Of a stretch of 64,000 nucleotides of DNA, positions 44,691 through 57,051 are shown in pieces. Every line of letters begins with the position of its first letter. The first letter of the stretch is position 1. A model generated the notes under the pieces. That model searched no databases. It was not told the origin of the DNA and worked only from the letters and a program-made list of their open reading frames with translations. The translations under genes were made by a program, and so were the position numbers. The stretch spans positions 120,002,222 through 120,066,221 of the forward strand of contig CM056376.1 in NCBI GenBank assembly GCA_029718625.1, written 5' to 3'. The DNA is from Synaphobranchus kaupii (lineage: Eukaryota; Chordata; Actinopteri; Anguilliformes; Synaphobranchidae).

Positions 44691-47600
44691 TTAAATATTG
44701 AGACTGTCTGATTCCCTTATAAGTTTTGGTAGGGTGTTCCACAGTAGTGGCGCTCTGTAAGAGAAAGCTCTACCACCCGTCAAGTTTTTAGATATTCTTG
44801 GGACTACTAGGTAGCCTGCGTCTTGGGAACGGAGTGATCTTTTTGGCTTATATGGTAAGAGCAGATTACATATATACACTGGCGCAAGTCCATTTAAGGC
44901 TTTAAAGGTCAGAAGCAAAATCTTAAAGTCTATCCTAAACTTAATTGGTAGCCAATGAAGCGATGCTAGTACTGGGGTAATATGCTCATATTTCTTAGTT
45001 CTAGTTAAAATGCGAGCGGCTGCATTCTGTACAAGCTGGAGATTATTTAGCAAGGATTTAGGGCAGCCAGATAGCAGGGCATTACAGTAATCTAGCCTAG
45101 ACGTAACAAAAGCATGGATCAGTTTCTCTGCGTCCCCTATTGATAGGAAGTGCCTTATTTTAGCTATGTTTCTTAACTGAAAGAAAGCTACTCTAGATAT
45201 GTTTTTTATGTGCGCGCTAAAGGTTAGATCTGGGTCTATAGTAACACCTAGGTCTTTCACAGCTGAGTTTGGAACAATTAAACAACCATCGAAATTTAAA
45301 GTAGATGTACCCAGTTTCTCCCTTTGTTTTTTTGGACCTAAAACCAGCATTTCGGTCTTTTCTGAGTTTAGGAGCAGGAAATTGGAAAGCATCCAGGCTT
45401 TAATATCTGCAATACAAGCCTCTAACCGAGAAAGTGGTAGTGCCTCACCGGGTTTCATGGAAATGTATATCTGCGTATCGTCCGCATAGCAGTGAAAATC
45501 TACCCCATGTGCCCGAATAATATCACCAAGGGGTAGCATATATAATGAAAAGAGTACTGGGCCTAGCACTGATCCTTGTGGAATACCATATTTCATTACT
45601 GAGTAACTGGATGATACTTCATTTATTTTAACAAACTGCTTCCTATTGTATAAGTATGATCTGAACCATGCAAGAGCTTGACCATTTAGTCCAACACAGC
45701 CCTGGAGTCTGTTTAGTAGAATTTTGTGATCTATTGTATCAAAAGCTGCACTTAGGTCAAGAAGTACAAGAACAGACACAGAGTTTTGGTCGGCTGATAA
45801 TAGTAAATCGTTAATAACTTTAACAAGTGCCGTTTCAGTGCTATGGTAGGGTCTAAATCCTGACTGGAACATTTCATGGATATGGTTTGAGCTAAGGTAT
45901 GCACCAAGTTGCTTAGCAACAGCTTTCTCTAATATTTTTGATAGAAATGGAAGATTTGAAATGGGTCTATAGTTTTCCAGTTTGTCAGATTCGAGGTTTG
46001 GTTTCTTTAGTAATGGCTTAATAACCGCCATTTTTAGTGGCTCTGGTACATATCCTGTTACTAAGGATGTGTTAATAATTTTTAACATATGCTGGCCTAG
46101 TATGGGGAAAAGTTCTTTAACTAATTTTGTAGGGATTGGGTCGAGTAGGCAGGTAGTCGGTTTTGAGGACATAACCAGTTTAGACAGCTCCTCCATGTCA
46201 ATTGGCTTAAAACAGTTTAGTGCCACTGTTGATACATCTTCCTGTGTTAACCAGGATTTGGGCTGTTCATTGATTAAGGGAGGAGTGATGCCTAGAGGAG
46301 GAGGCAATTTGGAGATCTGGTCTCTAATAGCTTCAATCTTTTGATTGAAATAATTCATGAAATCATTACTGCTGTAAACGCTGGGGTAGGATGAAAATTC
46401 TAATGATGGTTTTTTAGTCAAGTTGTCCACAGTGCTAAACAAGAATTTTGGGTTACATTTGTTTTGTTCAATTAATTTAGAGAAAAAGGCAGATCTAGCT
46501 GATACAAGAGCTTGCTTGTACTGGAGGAGGCTATCTTTCCATGCAAGACGAAATACTTCTAGTTTAGCTGACCGCCATTTTCGCTCTAGTTTTCTTGTGG
46601 ACTGTTTCAGGGCACGGGTAGTGTCATTGTACCAGGGAGTACGGTTTTTCCGACAAGACTTTCTTTTTAGAGGGGCAACCATATCAAGGGTGCTTCTGAG
46701 AGTAAAACTTAACTGGTTAGTCAGTTCGTCCAGCGATACTTCAGTGGTATTTCCTTTGTTTGAAAGGAATGATTCCGGAAGCATATCTATAAACTTTGGA
46801 ATGACGTCAGAGTTTAACGACCGGCTGTAATAGTGTCTTGGCTCTGATATAGAAGTGGTCGTTGCCTCGATTTCAAAAGTAATAAGGAAATGATCAGATA
46901 ATACAGGGTTATGGGGTGCAATAGTAAGATTAATAACATCGATACCATAGGATAACACTAAGTCTAGGGTATGGCTATGGTAATGAGTGGGTCCACAGAC
47001 ATTTTGTTTGAACCCAACAGAGTCAATAATAGAGGCAAAGGCTGTTCCTAGGGGATCACCTGGTTTATCCACATGTATGTTAAAGTCACCAACAATCACA
47101 ACCTTGTCTGCCGAAATAGCAAGGCAAGACAAAAACTCAGCGAATTCTATTAGAAAATCCGAATAGGGCCCAGGTAGGGTTGCCAACCGTCCCTTGAAAT
47201 AAGGGACGATCCCTTATCAGTTCAATAAGGCTTATTGAACAGATAAGGGATCGTCCCTTATTTCAAGGGACGGTTGGCAACCCTAGGCCCAGGTGGTCTG
47301 TAAACAGACACTAGGAGAGAGGACTGCATGTTACCCCTTATTTTAGCTAAGTCATGCTGTACACAGTTCATAGAAAGAACTTCAAAAGATGAGAACGTAT
47401 GTCCACACTTAGGGGTTAAGCTTAAGGTGGACTGATAGATCGCTGCAATACCACCCCCTCTTCCTGACTGGCGCGATACCTGAGTACTTAAAAAACCTAC
47501 AGGAGACGCTTCATTAAGTGCGACATATTCACCAGGTCTTAGCCAAGTTTCAGTTAGACATAGTACTTTGAGATTATGATCTGTGATCAATTCGTTTACA

Positions 47601-47917
47601 AGAAGTGCTTTAGGAGCAAGAGATCTAACATTTAGTAGTCCTATTTTTAGGAGTGATTCACAGCAGCTGCTAGCAGCAATATGTTTTAATTTAAGAGTAA
47701 TAAGATTATCCGCGTTGACACCACGGTTTGCTTTACATTTGGCATATATGCGTGGGGCAGACACAGTCTCAATATAATGAATACTCATTTCTAGCTCAGA
47801 TATGGGATGGGGATGAATACTATTGCCAATTTCTAGCTCTGAAACGCACCTTGCAGACAACGGCGTTGGGCCATGTGTCTGAGTCACGGGCATTGGGAAA
47901 CGCGTTGGGAAACGCAC
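44691..47917 (-). pseudogene. L2 ORF2: AP endonuclease + reverse transcriptase, split by a hAT insertion
   Basis: The endonuclease part begins at 47917 and shows LLNVRSL, CLTETWL and YRPPGP, then past the insertion VGDFNIHVD and SDHFL (the Asp/Asn and SDH catalytic blocks of APE-type nucleases). The RT part contains [17 protein letters not shown] and the catalytic YADD at 45488-45477, with the C-terminal SLHWLPI and LWNTLP blocks, ending at 44691. Two frames are separated only by the 111-bp palindrome. Leaving out the palindrome and one 8-bp TSD (119 bp) brings them into the same frame, so the protein (about 1,035 residues) was open before that hit. It copies LINE RNA at nicked chromosomal target sites. 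Confidence 0.92.
47175..47285. mobile_element. 111-bp palindromic hAT-type MITE in LINE ORF2
   Basis: TAGGGTTGCCAACC at the left and GGTTGGCAACCCTA at the right are inverse, and pairing continues almost to the centre (about 47230), so the whole element is a hairpin. An 8-bp target duplication GGCCCAGG lies at 47167-47174 and 47286-47293. Size, ends and TSD fit the hAT superfamily. Confidence 0.88.
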
Positions 47918-47971
47918 AGGCTCCGATGTAGGATCAGAGGCCTGCTGCCTGGCCGGCGCCCTGATAAGGTG

Positions 47972-48791
47972 TCAGGATCTGGCCTTACTAAGACTAGCAT
48001 CTAAGTTATTTGCTAGGACAAGAGCACCTCTCCAGCTCGGGTGGAGTCCGTCTCTCTTCAGTAGGCCAGGCATTCTCCAGAAGTCAGGCCAATTATTGAC
48101 GAACCCTATGCCACTAGATGAGCACCACTCAGACAGCCAGCGATTTAGCGACGTGAGTCTACTGTAGACCTCGTCACTCCTACGAACTGGGAGCGGACCA
48201 GAGCATATTACTTCCCGACACATCTTTTTAGCCATCGCACACACCGAAACAAAGTTATTTTTGGTGACCTCCGATTGCCTCAATCGGACGTCATTTGTGC
48301 CGACGTGAATAACAATTTTAGAGTATTTACATTTACTTTTAGCCAGCACTCAGACTAGCCTCAACATCGGTAGCTCTGGCACCAGGCATACACTGCACTA
48401 TGGTCGCTGGTGTCGCTAATCTCACGTTTCTCAGAATACTATCCCCTATAATCAGGGCTTTCTCAGTGGGTGTGTTACTGAGTGGGGAATATCGGTTTGA
48501 AACGCGAGTAGGGTGATGCTCGGCGGCTCTAAGCCGACAGCTATGTTTCTTTTGCACCGTGATAAAATCGTCCCGCAGTGAGGACTCTGACGGGGGAGAA
48601 ATACTAGCATCTAAACTGGCATCCGGCTCAGGTAAGAGGGAATCTATCAAACTCTCACTCTCCTGGATCTGATATAACGTCCGGATGCGGGCCTCTAGCT
48701 CAGCTATTTTCCGTGCTAATTCTGAGTTAAGCTGACACTTTGCACATATACCATTACTGGTAAAATTAGCAACAGAACTAAGGCTAAACAT
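47972..48791 (-). pseudogene. L2 ORF1 (SGNH-esterase type), one frameshift
   Basis: Starts at ATG 48791-48789. A short N-terminal CxxC pair (ICAKC) and a predicted coiled-coil region (ELARKIAELEARIRTL) come first, then SGNH-hydrolase blocks: IIGDSILRNV (the GDS serine block), VIHVGTNDV (GTND) and DGLHPSW (catalytic Asp-His block). The first part ends in the frame 48339-48800 and the rest is in the frame 47972-48349, so a one-base indel lies in the overlap near 48340. ORF1 of L2/CR1-group LINEs often has such an esterase domain, whose role in transposition is thought to be lipid or membrane interaction. Confidence 0.85.
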
Positions 48792-49220
48792 GAAACACAC
48801 CCCGCATAATCAAAATAACTGTAGTGTAAAGCTGTTTAAAGGCATGTGATCACATGTCTGTTGTCTCTATCACCCTGTTAGTTTTGGGGTTGGCATGTAG
48901 GAGCTGAGGATCGATATAGAGGTGAATTGGTGGCAAATGAGTGGGCGTGGGGCGTGGGGGGTGCTGGATGGTGCACAATGCAGCCCTCCTGTTCCAATAA
49001 AAAAATGAAAAACATTATCTGATTCCTCTGTTGGTCTGCTGGCGCTAATCTTTCAGAGGACCCCCAAACAGACAGGCAGGCATAAGACAGCACACCTCCA
49101 CTTGTGAAAAGTAAATGGGGGGTGGAGGGGGGTTACGGATGGGGGCTGGTGTTGGTGGTGGTGGTGGTATTGGGGGGGGGGGGTCTATATTTCACAAGGC
49201 AGAGCCAGCACTCCAATCCG

Positions 49221-49402
49221 GCAAAGTAAACAGAGCACCGTGGGGTTGGTAATTGATAGCACCATCCCCTTTCATACAGTAAATACATGTCAAACAGTGG
49301 GGACACTCAGGCCAGATTACCCAAGATTTGCAACACCGGAGGATTACCCAAGAATGCCTTCCTTTGATCTCTCTCCACTTAGCCTTTGATTCCCTGTAAT
49401 TA
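49221..49402 (+). repeat. segmental duplication, partial copy 4
   Basis: Repeats the first about 180 bp of the unit up to TTCCCTGTAATTAT, then passes into unrelated sequence (TTAAGCCGGCGAG). This is probably the right edge of the tandem duplication, and the unrelated sequence the ancestral neighbour. Confidence 0.9.
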
Positions 49403-52400
49403 TTTAAGCCGGCGAGATTTTCCCCCCCCTTCACTGGCTCATTGATTAATGATCCTAACGATTTCTTAATTGCGCCGTGCAAGGCGGCCTTATCTGGGCT
49501 CAGCCTGTGGGATCAGCGCCGAAGCCACAGTAGTCACCGTGACCCCCTCAACCCCACCCCCCAAAAAAACCCCGGTTGAGAAAGGCACATAAATTTAAAC
49601 GCGCAATTTTCATTTGACGGTGCCGCCGTGATTAATGGGGTTGGCTGCCTTCTCCCCCGCGCGGAAAAAAAAAATGTTTACGCGTTACCTACATTTGTGG
49701 GGTTTTTCTTCCCTTTGTCCATGTCAGCTGGTGGCAGGAAGATGTATTTTACCCTTGTAAAAAAGAGAGGAGAAAAAAAGAAAATGTAGAAAATGTCTTG
49801 TTTCTCAAAAATGAAAAGCGTAAAATCAAGCTAAAAGCTTGAGGATAATGATAATAGCTTCATGCAAAGCGTGGTCAGACATCGTCTGTGTATTTTGGCG
49901 CCCTTATAAACAGAAGTACTCCACGTGCTTAAAACCGTGACCTTTGCGTAATACCATTTTGTTCTCTTCCTTTGCCCTGTTCAAATTGTTATGTAAGGTG
50001 TCTTCTACACATTTATAACATGAGAGTAAAGGTTTTATCTTGAGCTTCCAAAGTCTCTATTATAAATGGATACTTAACATTTTTTTTTTTTTTGCTTTAA
50101 TCCTCTAAATTCACATGCACATACTTGGCAATATTAAAATGCATTTCATTAATATTGGATTTTATGTTTTATCTTTCTCGTTTCACTTTTCATATCTCTA
50201 GCTGAGGTGGTGTTTGCTTACCATGTTAAATACAGTTGTTTAAGTCTGATTGAAGTGTGATTGTCCCGTTTCCTCTCGAAGGACCTGCAGGCAGTGATCG
50301 ACAGTAGCACGCGACCCTGGGAGATGCTGGTTTGAGATGAAAAGCCACCTGCATGTGGGACAGAGGAGGAGATGAAACAGGCGCAAGCACACCCGTACCT
50401 AAAACGGCTCCCTTACCCAAGCGCAGCGGGACAGGAGGGCCCAGTTACCCTCTCCGCAAAGAGAGAGAGGGACCAAGAAGGAGGGAGCTGTGGTGGTGGG
50501 GGGGGGGGATAAAATAAGAATAATCGCGACTTCTCCAAGCCATCAAAGCCTTCTACTATCTCTCTGCAGCTCTCAGAATTTTTTGTCCATATCGCACTTT
50601 GATGTGCACTCAGTCTGGGCACCAGGCAGCAGGGTGCCACCCACCGGCAGAGAGGATGCCCTGATGTGGACGCCTGCCATGCGTGGAGGCATGCCAGCTT
50701 TTGGGCTTGTGTTGTGCTGTTGTAGTTCTGCCTTTATTCCTGTAAACGCCTGTGGATATCAGATAGGTGTGGGGCAATTAAGGGCTCTGGACTGATAAAG
50801 GCAATGTGCATTTAATTTCTGTGACGTTAAAAGCTGGCCAGGAGGGGGCGGTAGCGGGCGTTGTTGCCAGAGCTAAGGTTTGAAGTTTGATGTTGTGGAA
50901 ATAGACTAAACAAATAAATAGCTTGATGTCTTTAGCTAGACCTTTAATGAAAGTACATTTCTGTAAATTTGTCTGTGGTTATGTGGGGGCAGTTCTGGTG
51001 TAGGCTGCGTATTCAAGCCGAGCAAAAGATCTTGACAATCTGAGGTCAAATGGAGTCACCTCAGCTTGTTTAGAAGTAACACACTCACAGCCTGAAAGGA
51101 ATGTAACATCGCCCCCTGGTGGCACGCGTCTTGATAGTGTTTTTTTTCCCTTTCTTTCAGAATGCTCAGTGATGGTTTTCCCAGCACGATTCGCTGGGAG
51201 GGGTATGACTGCAAGGCACATTTTAATCCTATGGGTGGATCTCTCACTGCAGGCGTCAACCCACTTGCTAAAGTACATGCGGCTTATGCAAACGTCACAA
51301 CTGTTCAGATCAAATCAACATCCACAGGACCACACCTGTCCCCTTTGCGTGACCTTGAGGCATATGACAAGAGCTCCAGCTTCATATTACACCTGTACAT
51401 ATTTAAATTCGGCTGAAGTATGAAGTAGGATTTTTAAATCAACAAACATATTTGCAGCCTCTCTTCACCATTCCAGGTAATGCAGATATTCCCTTTATAA
51501 TTTGCCTTCCTCCATTTAAAAACAAAATTCAAGATACATTTTTCAGGGCAAGTTGCCATGAAACCTGCGGTCAATCCTGTTTTGATATCTATATGGGAAT
51601 CGTAGAGAGATGCTTTTTTTCATTACACACCTTCCAATGACAGACATGGAAATACGCTAACCAACGCTATCAATAAGGCAAGGCTTACACCTTAATTTCC
51701 AATCTTTTTTTTTGCCCGTTTTTAACCAGGACACCCCCTGAGTATGTTTCTCCTAAAAACATAATTAAAAAATAGACTGGAGTCACCAACACAAATGCAC
51801 CTCTTGTGAGAACATGCCGTGCTGTACGTGGAACGAGTTCTATCAGACGTCTTGCACCCGACAGCCTCCTCCTGCGTTCCTTCTCCTCAGCGCTTGCTTG
51901 GCCCCCCTCCAGCATGACAGGTCTTCGTCTGTGCACCGATGAAAACCAAACCTGCACCTGATGGGAGGGGGGGTCAGAGAGAGAGAGGAGGAGAGAGAGA
52001 GACTGTTAGTCGATGGTGGGAAGCACCACCACTCAACTAAACAGATGATAGTACACTATCCTTGCGATAGATCTCTCACTACATTAAATGTAGCCTGACA
52101 CAACCTGAGGGACAGTGAGTAACCACCCAGCATGTATATAATCACTGTACACCACAATGGAAATAAGCCTTTGGCTTGCTTGTGTTTTATTCCTTTTCTT
52201 GATTTTTAGTATTTTTAGGTTAGGTGTTTTTACTCACTCCGCATGTGACACATCTGAGTCGCCTGAAAAGTAGGCAAGCCAACGCTACTTAAATAGCATT
52301 AAAGCTTTGAAAATAAGGAAAGGGGAAGTGAAAAGTCACTGTCAATCTCAAGACACAATACGTTCTTCTGTCGCTCCCTGGTGGTCAATCTAACTAACTA

Positions 52401-53320
52401 CACAGGAACCCTCCCAGCTGTCTCACAGCTGCTCCAAACCACCACCCCCCTCGTTCCCCTGATCTCAAATCATTAGTCAGCAAGTAATTTTAATATTTCC
52501 ACAAGCGGGGGCAATCACAGTGAACCACATAGGAAAATATGAAATAACATAATATATAAAATAGGTAAAAAATAAAAAAGAAGAGAAAACACAACTATCC
52601 CTGCAGAGTACAATATTATTAAAATATAAAAAAATGTATAATTAAAAAAGGTTCCTAATGCAGCACTTGAGAGGACTGAGTGGAGCCTACAGAAAAGTGA
52701 GAGGAACATGGGAGCCAGTAGATTTACTTAAACCAAAACCTTGAAAAGAAAAACATAGAAATGATAATTTTAAAAGAACACCTGATGTCTGTAAAACAGG
52801 TTCCAGGTGTTTCAAGGCAACGATACTATAAAACAGATCTTAAAGTACACTTAAATTAATCTGACAATCCCAGAGCTTTTTCATGGAAGTGGATGCTTTA
52901 ATTATAAAGTTTTGTTAAGTAGTTACTCTGTGCAATTAAAGCCAAAATTTCATATTATTAATTTGGCAATTAAAATTTCAGCAATTGGCCCAATGGTGGC
53001 AGTATGGAGCAAAAACAAGTTGAAATAACAAATAAATGAAAATTAGTCCCAACTGAGAATGAAAATCAGTCAGTTACATTGACTGAATGTATTTGTGGCC
53101 AAGTTACATGCAAAACAATCTGATAACATCAAAGATCCACCACATTTCACTGTAGGTATGAAATTATTTTCAACATGAGCATCCTTGTTGATGCCAAACC
53201 CACTGCTGTTGTTCATGGCCAAAAAGCTCAATTCTAGTCTCAGCTCATCATGGCATATCTTTAATCAATCTCTCTCTCTCTCTCAATTGTTCTCAGTGCT
53301 TCTGAAGCGTCTCTCACAGG
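49403..53320. other. intergenic, no gene recognised
   Basis: Homeodomain-type ATTA/TAAT motifs are dense at about 49440-49470 (ATTGATTAATGATCC) and 49630 (GTGATTAATGG), and the segment is more G+C-rich to 49.7 kb. No exon was found. A 73-bp stretch at 53150-53260 resembles a common decayed DNA-transposon fragment. Confidence 0.4.
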
Positions 53321-53350
53321 GACAAGATGGGGTGGGGGAGTGAATGCGAC

Positions 53351-53402
53351 CCCCCCCCCCCCCCCTCTCTCTCTCTCCCCCCCCCCCTCTCTCTCTCTCT
53401 GA
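53351..53402. repeat. poly-C / (CT)n low-complexity tract
   Basis: Alternating runs of C and CT. A second CT run lies at 53268-53285. Confidence 0.95.
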
Positions 53403-55130
53403 GGAAGATTTGCTACATTCAGATCTCCTGAATCTTGTATGCCGCAGGTTATGTGGATATTATATATGTCAGTCACATCTGCACTGACCTTGCATAAGTA
53501 AGAGATAAGACATTATATATTACTATATAATAATTATATATTATTATTTAAATGAACTGGAAATAGTTGTATTTCATACCAGTGAACTACAATTCAAAAC
53601 TCTCAAACAACAAATAGGCAGAAGTATATAGCAATGCAACAATAAACACTGTCAATGTACCTGCCTCTTTTTAATACTCACTTCTAGGCCTCGGGACAAT
53701 TTTGAGCAGGACCAATTAAGTGTGTACCACCTGATGCCTAGAGGGAGACAGCATCTTGAAAGCTCACAGGGAATATTTCCATTGGGCTACAGCAACAACG
53801 GGCCATTGTTTTCTCAGTGAGAGGAAGGAATGAAACCGACTGACACGTCGTCAGGTGAAGCAGACGTTCAAATATTATGTTGGGGAGGGAGGTGGGAGTG
53901 ACTTTTTACGGCCCTGTGGCTCTCTGTTGGGATCATGTGAGGTCTGTGTCTCTCCCTCCCATGACTATGGCCCTACACGCTCCAATATGTGGGCAACCCC
54001 AGCAGTCATAAGGTATCACACTATCGTTATGATAATGTTGGGGGGACGTTTGGACAATGTTGTTAGCCTTTTGCAATGACCCAGCAGAACTGGAATGCCC
54101 CTTTAGGTCATATTATCATGAATGCTATTACAGGATATAAAAAGCATTCATTTATTTATGTGTATGTAAGTGTATTTTGTTTTGAAAATGTGCCATATCC
54201 AGAGCAAGACACATTTCAATTGGTTTGATAAAAGGAACCTCGCTGTTGAATTTTTATTGACCGCAGTTGAAGTTATAGTTACTAGTATGATGTGCCGAAA
54301 ATGTAACAGGCTTAGTTTTTGGGGCAAAGACACATTTAAAATGCCAGTCAAATTTATCATGCTCTGCTGGACAGGTAAATTGATTTCCACAACAAAACCA
54401 TACACCTGGAGTAACAATCTTGTTTCTATTATTATATAAACGTATGCTTTTATTACACAGATGTGATGCCAGTCTGTATATTTGGTATAGGAGCTGTGTG
54501 CATTAGTTATGCAGGATCAGTTTAGGCTGCATAGACTGTGGTGGCTAACATTATTTATACAATTTCTGAAGGAAATTTACATGTTGTCTGAATGACATGT
54601 TGTTTTCATACCTTCAACTTTCTGAAAAAGCAATCTGTAAGTTTAATAAAAACATACTGCAGTATAATGTGAAAAGAGATAGCAAATAGATACAACAGTT
54701 TACTTGTAATATAGATAATAAAAAGTGAATGCAAAAGCCTCACTCTATCTAGAATACCAGTGAAACTTTCCGGTTTGGCTCAATTGGAGTTTTTACGTAA
54801 ATGGCGCCATCTACTGACTATATGCCCGGGTACATAATTCTCCGAATAGTGACGTTCCTGTAGAAAAGTTTAAATCACTCAAGCCACTGACAGTGAACTA
54901 AACAGCGAGCTCTCCAACATTCTACATATAGACTTACATCGACTGAATTAAGATCTCAGCTGGGAGCCTGGGAATTCCTATTTCCTATCCAAATAGGAAT
55001 GCACACTGGCATCTGTCATACAAAACATATTTTAGGTTGATGTGATAAATTATTATTTTTATTATTTCTGTATAATAAGCAATAGATATATTTATATCCT
55101 AACCTAAAGCACCAAATGGGACAATATGTT
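53403..55130. other. intergenic, no gene recognised
   Basis: AT-rich, with only short chance frames. Confidence 0.4.
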
Positions 55131-55139
55131 GCTTATCTG

Positions 55140-55350
55140 ACATATGGATTGGGGTTATGGTGTGATGAGACACATTTGAGGTTTTGACCACACACATCAG
55201 CGATGGGTTTTGGCATTGAAAGAAGGACGCTTATGTTGAAAAAGACATCATACCTACAGTGAAATATGGTGGTGCATATTTGATGTTACGGGGTCGTTTG
55301 GCATCTACTGTGGGGCTCTTGTGAAGGTCAATGGAATCATGAACTCCATT
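55140..55350 (+). pseudogene. Tc1-type transposase relic
   Basis: Fragments in shifted frames match the central part of a Tc1 transposase: DETH near 55165, a TVKYGGG-like block near 55258-55275, and WGC.. and NGIMNS-like blocks near 55295-55345. Stops interrupt it and no inverted repeats were found near it. Confidence 0.65.
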
Positions 55351-55419
55351 GACCGAGACATTTGGGCCAAAAAACTTATTTTTCAGTAATTATATATATA
55401 TATATATATATAGCCTATA

Positions 55420-56820
55420 ATGAATATAATTAAGTGTTTTGAATGCCTGGTGCTTTCACAGGTCCAACAGAGTGTGCAGAGCATAGCAGACCCTCTACAG
55501 TTTGCCTACCAACAGAACAGAGGATTTGATGATGCTCTCCTGACACTGCTTCACCTGGTCCAATCCCATCTGGACACACCAAGTCCTACATCAAACTGGT
55601 GTTTTTAGACTTCTCTAATGCGTTAAACACAATCCAACCACACCTAATGGCTAAGGAGCTGCTGAAGATGAACCTCAACCTTCATCTTATCCTCTGGGTA
55701 ATGTCCTTCTTAACTGACAGACCTCAGTTGGTTAGATATAAAGGCCACTGCAGCACCACCAAGACCATCTCTACTGGCTCACCACAAGGCTCGGTAGTTT
55801 CTCCAGTTAACACTCTACATGGATGACTGCCAAAGTAACTGTCCTGAGATCACGTTCATCAAGTACTCAGATGATACAGTAATTGTGGACTCATCCAACT
55901 CTGATGACAAGCTTCAATCTGCTGTCAGTCAGTTCCAGCAGTGGTGTGAAGTCTTTTTCTTGGACTTGAATGTGGAGAAGACTAAAGAAATCGCCATCAA
56001 CTTCTGGCGTGAGCCGTCCCCGCTGAGGCCCCTTACCATCGGAGACAAAACAGTTGAAAGAGTGGAGGAGTACAGATATTTGGGTACCATCATTGATAAT
56101 AAACTGACCTTTGAGGCAAACTGTCGAGTGCATGCAAAGTGTCAGTCAAGGCTGTATTTCCTCTGGAAACTCAGGAATTTGGACATGAGCCAGTCAGTAC
56201 TGCAAGCATTTTACCCCTACTTCCTTGAGTCAGTCCTGACCTTTAGCCTAACAGCTTGGTTTGGCTCATTAAGTGAAATCAGGCAAGTGAAGCTAGAGAG
56301 GGTGACAGTACAGGCTACGAAAACCATAGGGAACCAACAAAAAACACTGAAACATCTGTATGAGGAGAGTACAATTAAAAAAGGAAAGAGGATTATGGCC
56401 CTTCCATCACTTCACTTGAACTTTCTCTTTGAGACTCTTACATCATATTGAAGCTTAAGGTCGTTGCCCGTTAAAGCAAAAAGAGCCCGAAAGAGCTTTG
56501 TCCCTACAGCTGTTAGACTGCTTAATGACATTGGACATCTCAAGACAGTAAAGGCAGATGAGGAACTGTTATTGCATTTGATGCTCAATTTTTCATCGTA
56601 ATTAATATTTAATTAATTTAATATAATTTTGATCATAATACTAATAATAATAGTAATTTTAATCATAATCCTACATAGGCTACCTTCACTATAATGTGAA
56701 ACATCTGATTCAATTGAATGTCTTTATTTAACATGTTTGCTTGTGGGTCTGCCCGACTGTCTATGTCTTTTAAAATATTTTATTATTTTTAAATAAGTTA
56801 TTCTATTCTATTCTATAAAT
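55420..56820 (+). mobile_element. Rex1/CR1-like LINE, decayed 3' half
   Basis: Reverse-transcriptase blocks run through three frames: DPLQFAYQQNRGFDDA, then DFSNALNTIQPHLM, GSPQGSVVSP and IKYSDDTVIVD (the catalytic Asp pair kept, Ala replaced by Ser), then NVEKTKE and VEEYRYLGTIIDNKL. The longest piece is open from 55819 to 56451. A SFVPTAVRLLN-like C-terminus follows near 56490-56525, and the 3' end is the TTCTA repeat at about 56801-56815, a tail type known for Rex1-like LINEs. Frameshifts near 55605 and 55815 make it inactive. Confidence 0.8.
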
Positions 56821-57033
56821 AATTTTCTATTTTTATGCAACACAGCTCATTAGCCTACCTTTGACGTCTATTTTATAGCCCTTTATCGCATTAAACTTTA
56901 TCAAGGATGCCTTTTGGAGGGCATCGTATGGGGCTCCTTCACAATTCTGTTCACGTTATAGGTGTGACAATTCAATACAAGCACTCTTCATGTGCAATGA
57001 ACATTCGTCTAGACTTATGTAAAACACACGCGA

Positions 57034-57051
57034 GTCGCGACCGGTCGCGAC
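57034..57051. repeat. 18-bp perfect CpG-rich palindrome
   Basis: GTCGCGACCGGTCGCGAC equals its own reverse complement and holds five CpGs. It lies about 325 bp upstream of the pcgf1 start codon. Confidence 0.9.

Larger units (their letters stand above)
43896..48804 (-). mobile_element. nearly complete L2-type LINE
   Basis: 4.9 kb on the minus strand. 5' end near 48804, ORF1 (esterase type), ORF2 (endonuclease and reverse transcriptase), a 3' UTR of about 0.8 kb and a (ATTG)n tail at 43896-43916 preceded by GCGCTATATAAATAAAT, typical of vertebrate L2 tails. Flanking CAT (43893-43895 and 48805-48807) may be a 3-bp target duplication. It is present in only one of the duplicated copies, so it inserted after the duplication. 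A hAT palindrome (47175-47285) has since split ORF2, and ORF1 has a frameshift near 48340. Confidence 0.92.
40403..49220 (+). repeat. segmental duplication, tandem copy 3 (contains LINE insertion)
   Basis: The same unit as 36495-40402. Its 8,818 bp equal the 3.9 kb unit plus a 4.9 kb L2 LINE inserted after TACAT at 43895. The uninterrupted junction TACAT|AATCAAAATAAC is visible at 39990/39991 and also at 17741/17742. Confidence 0.93.

Noticed and set aside
47175..47285. Classifying the palindrome as Mutator-like from a 9-bp duplication.
   Set aside because: Nine bases match if T is counted on the left, but symmetric ends TAGGG...CCCTA leave an 8-bp TSD, which fits hAT.
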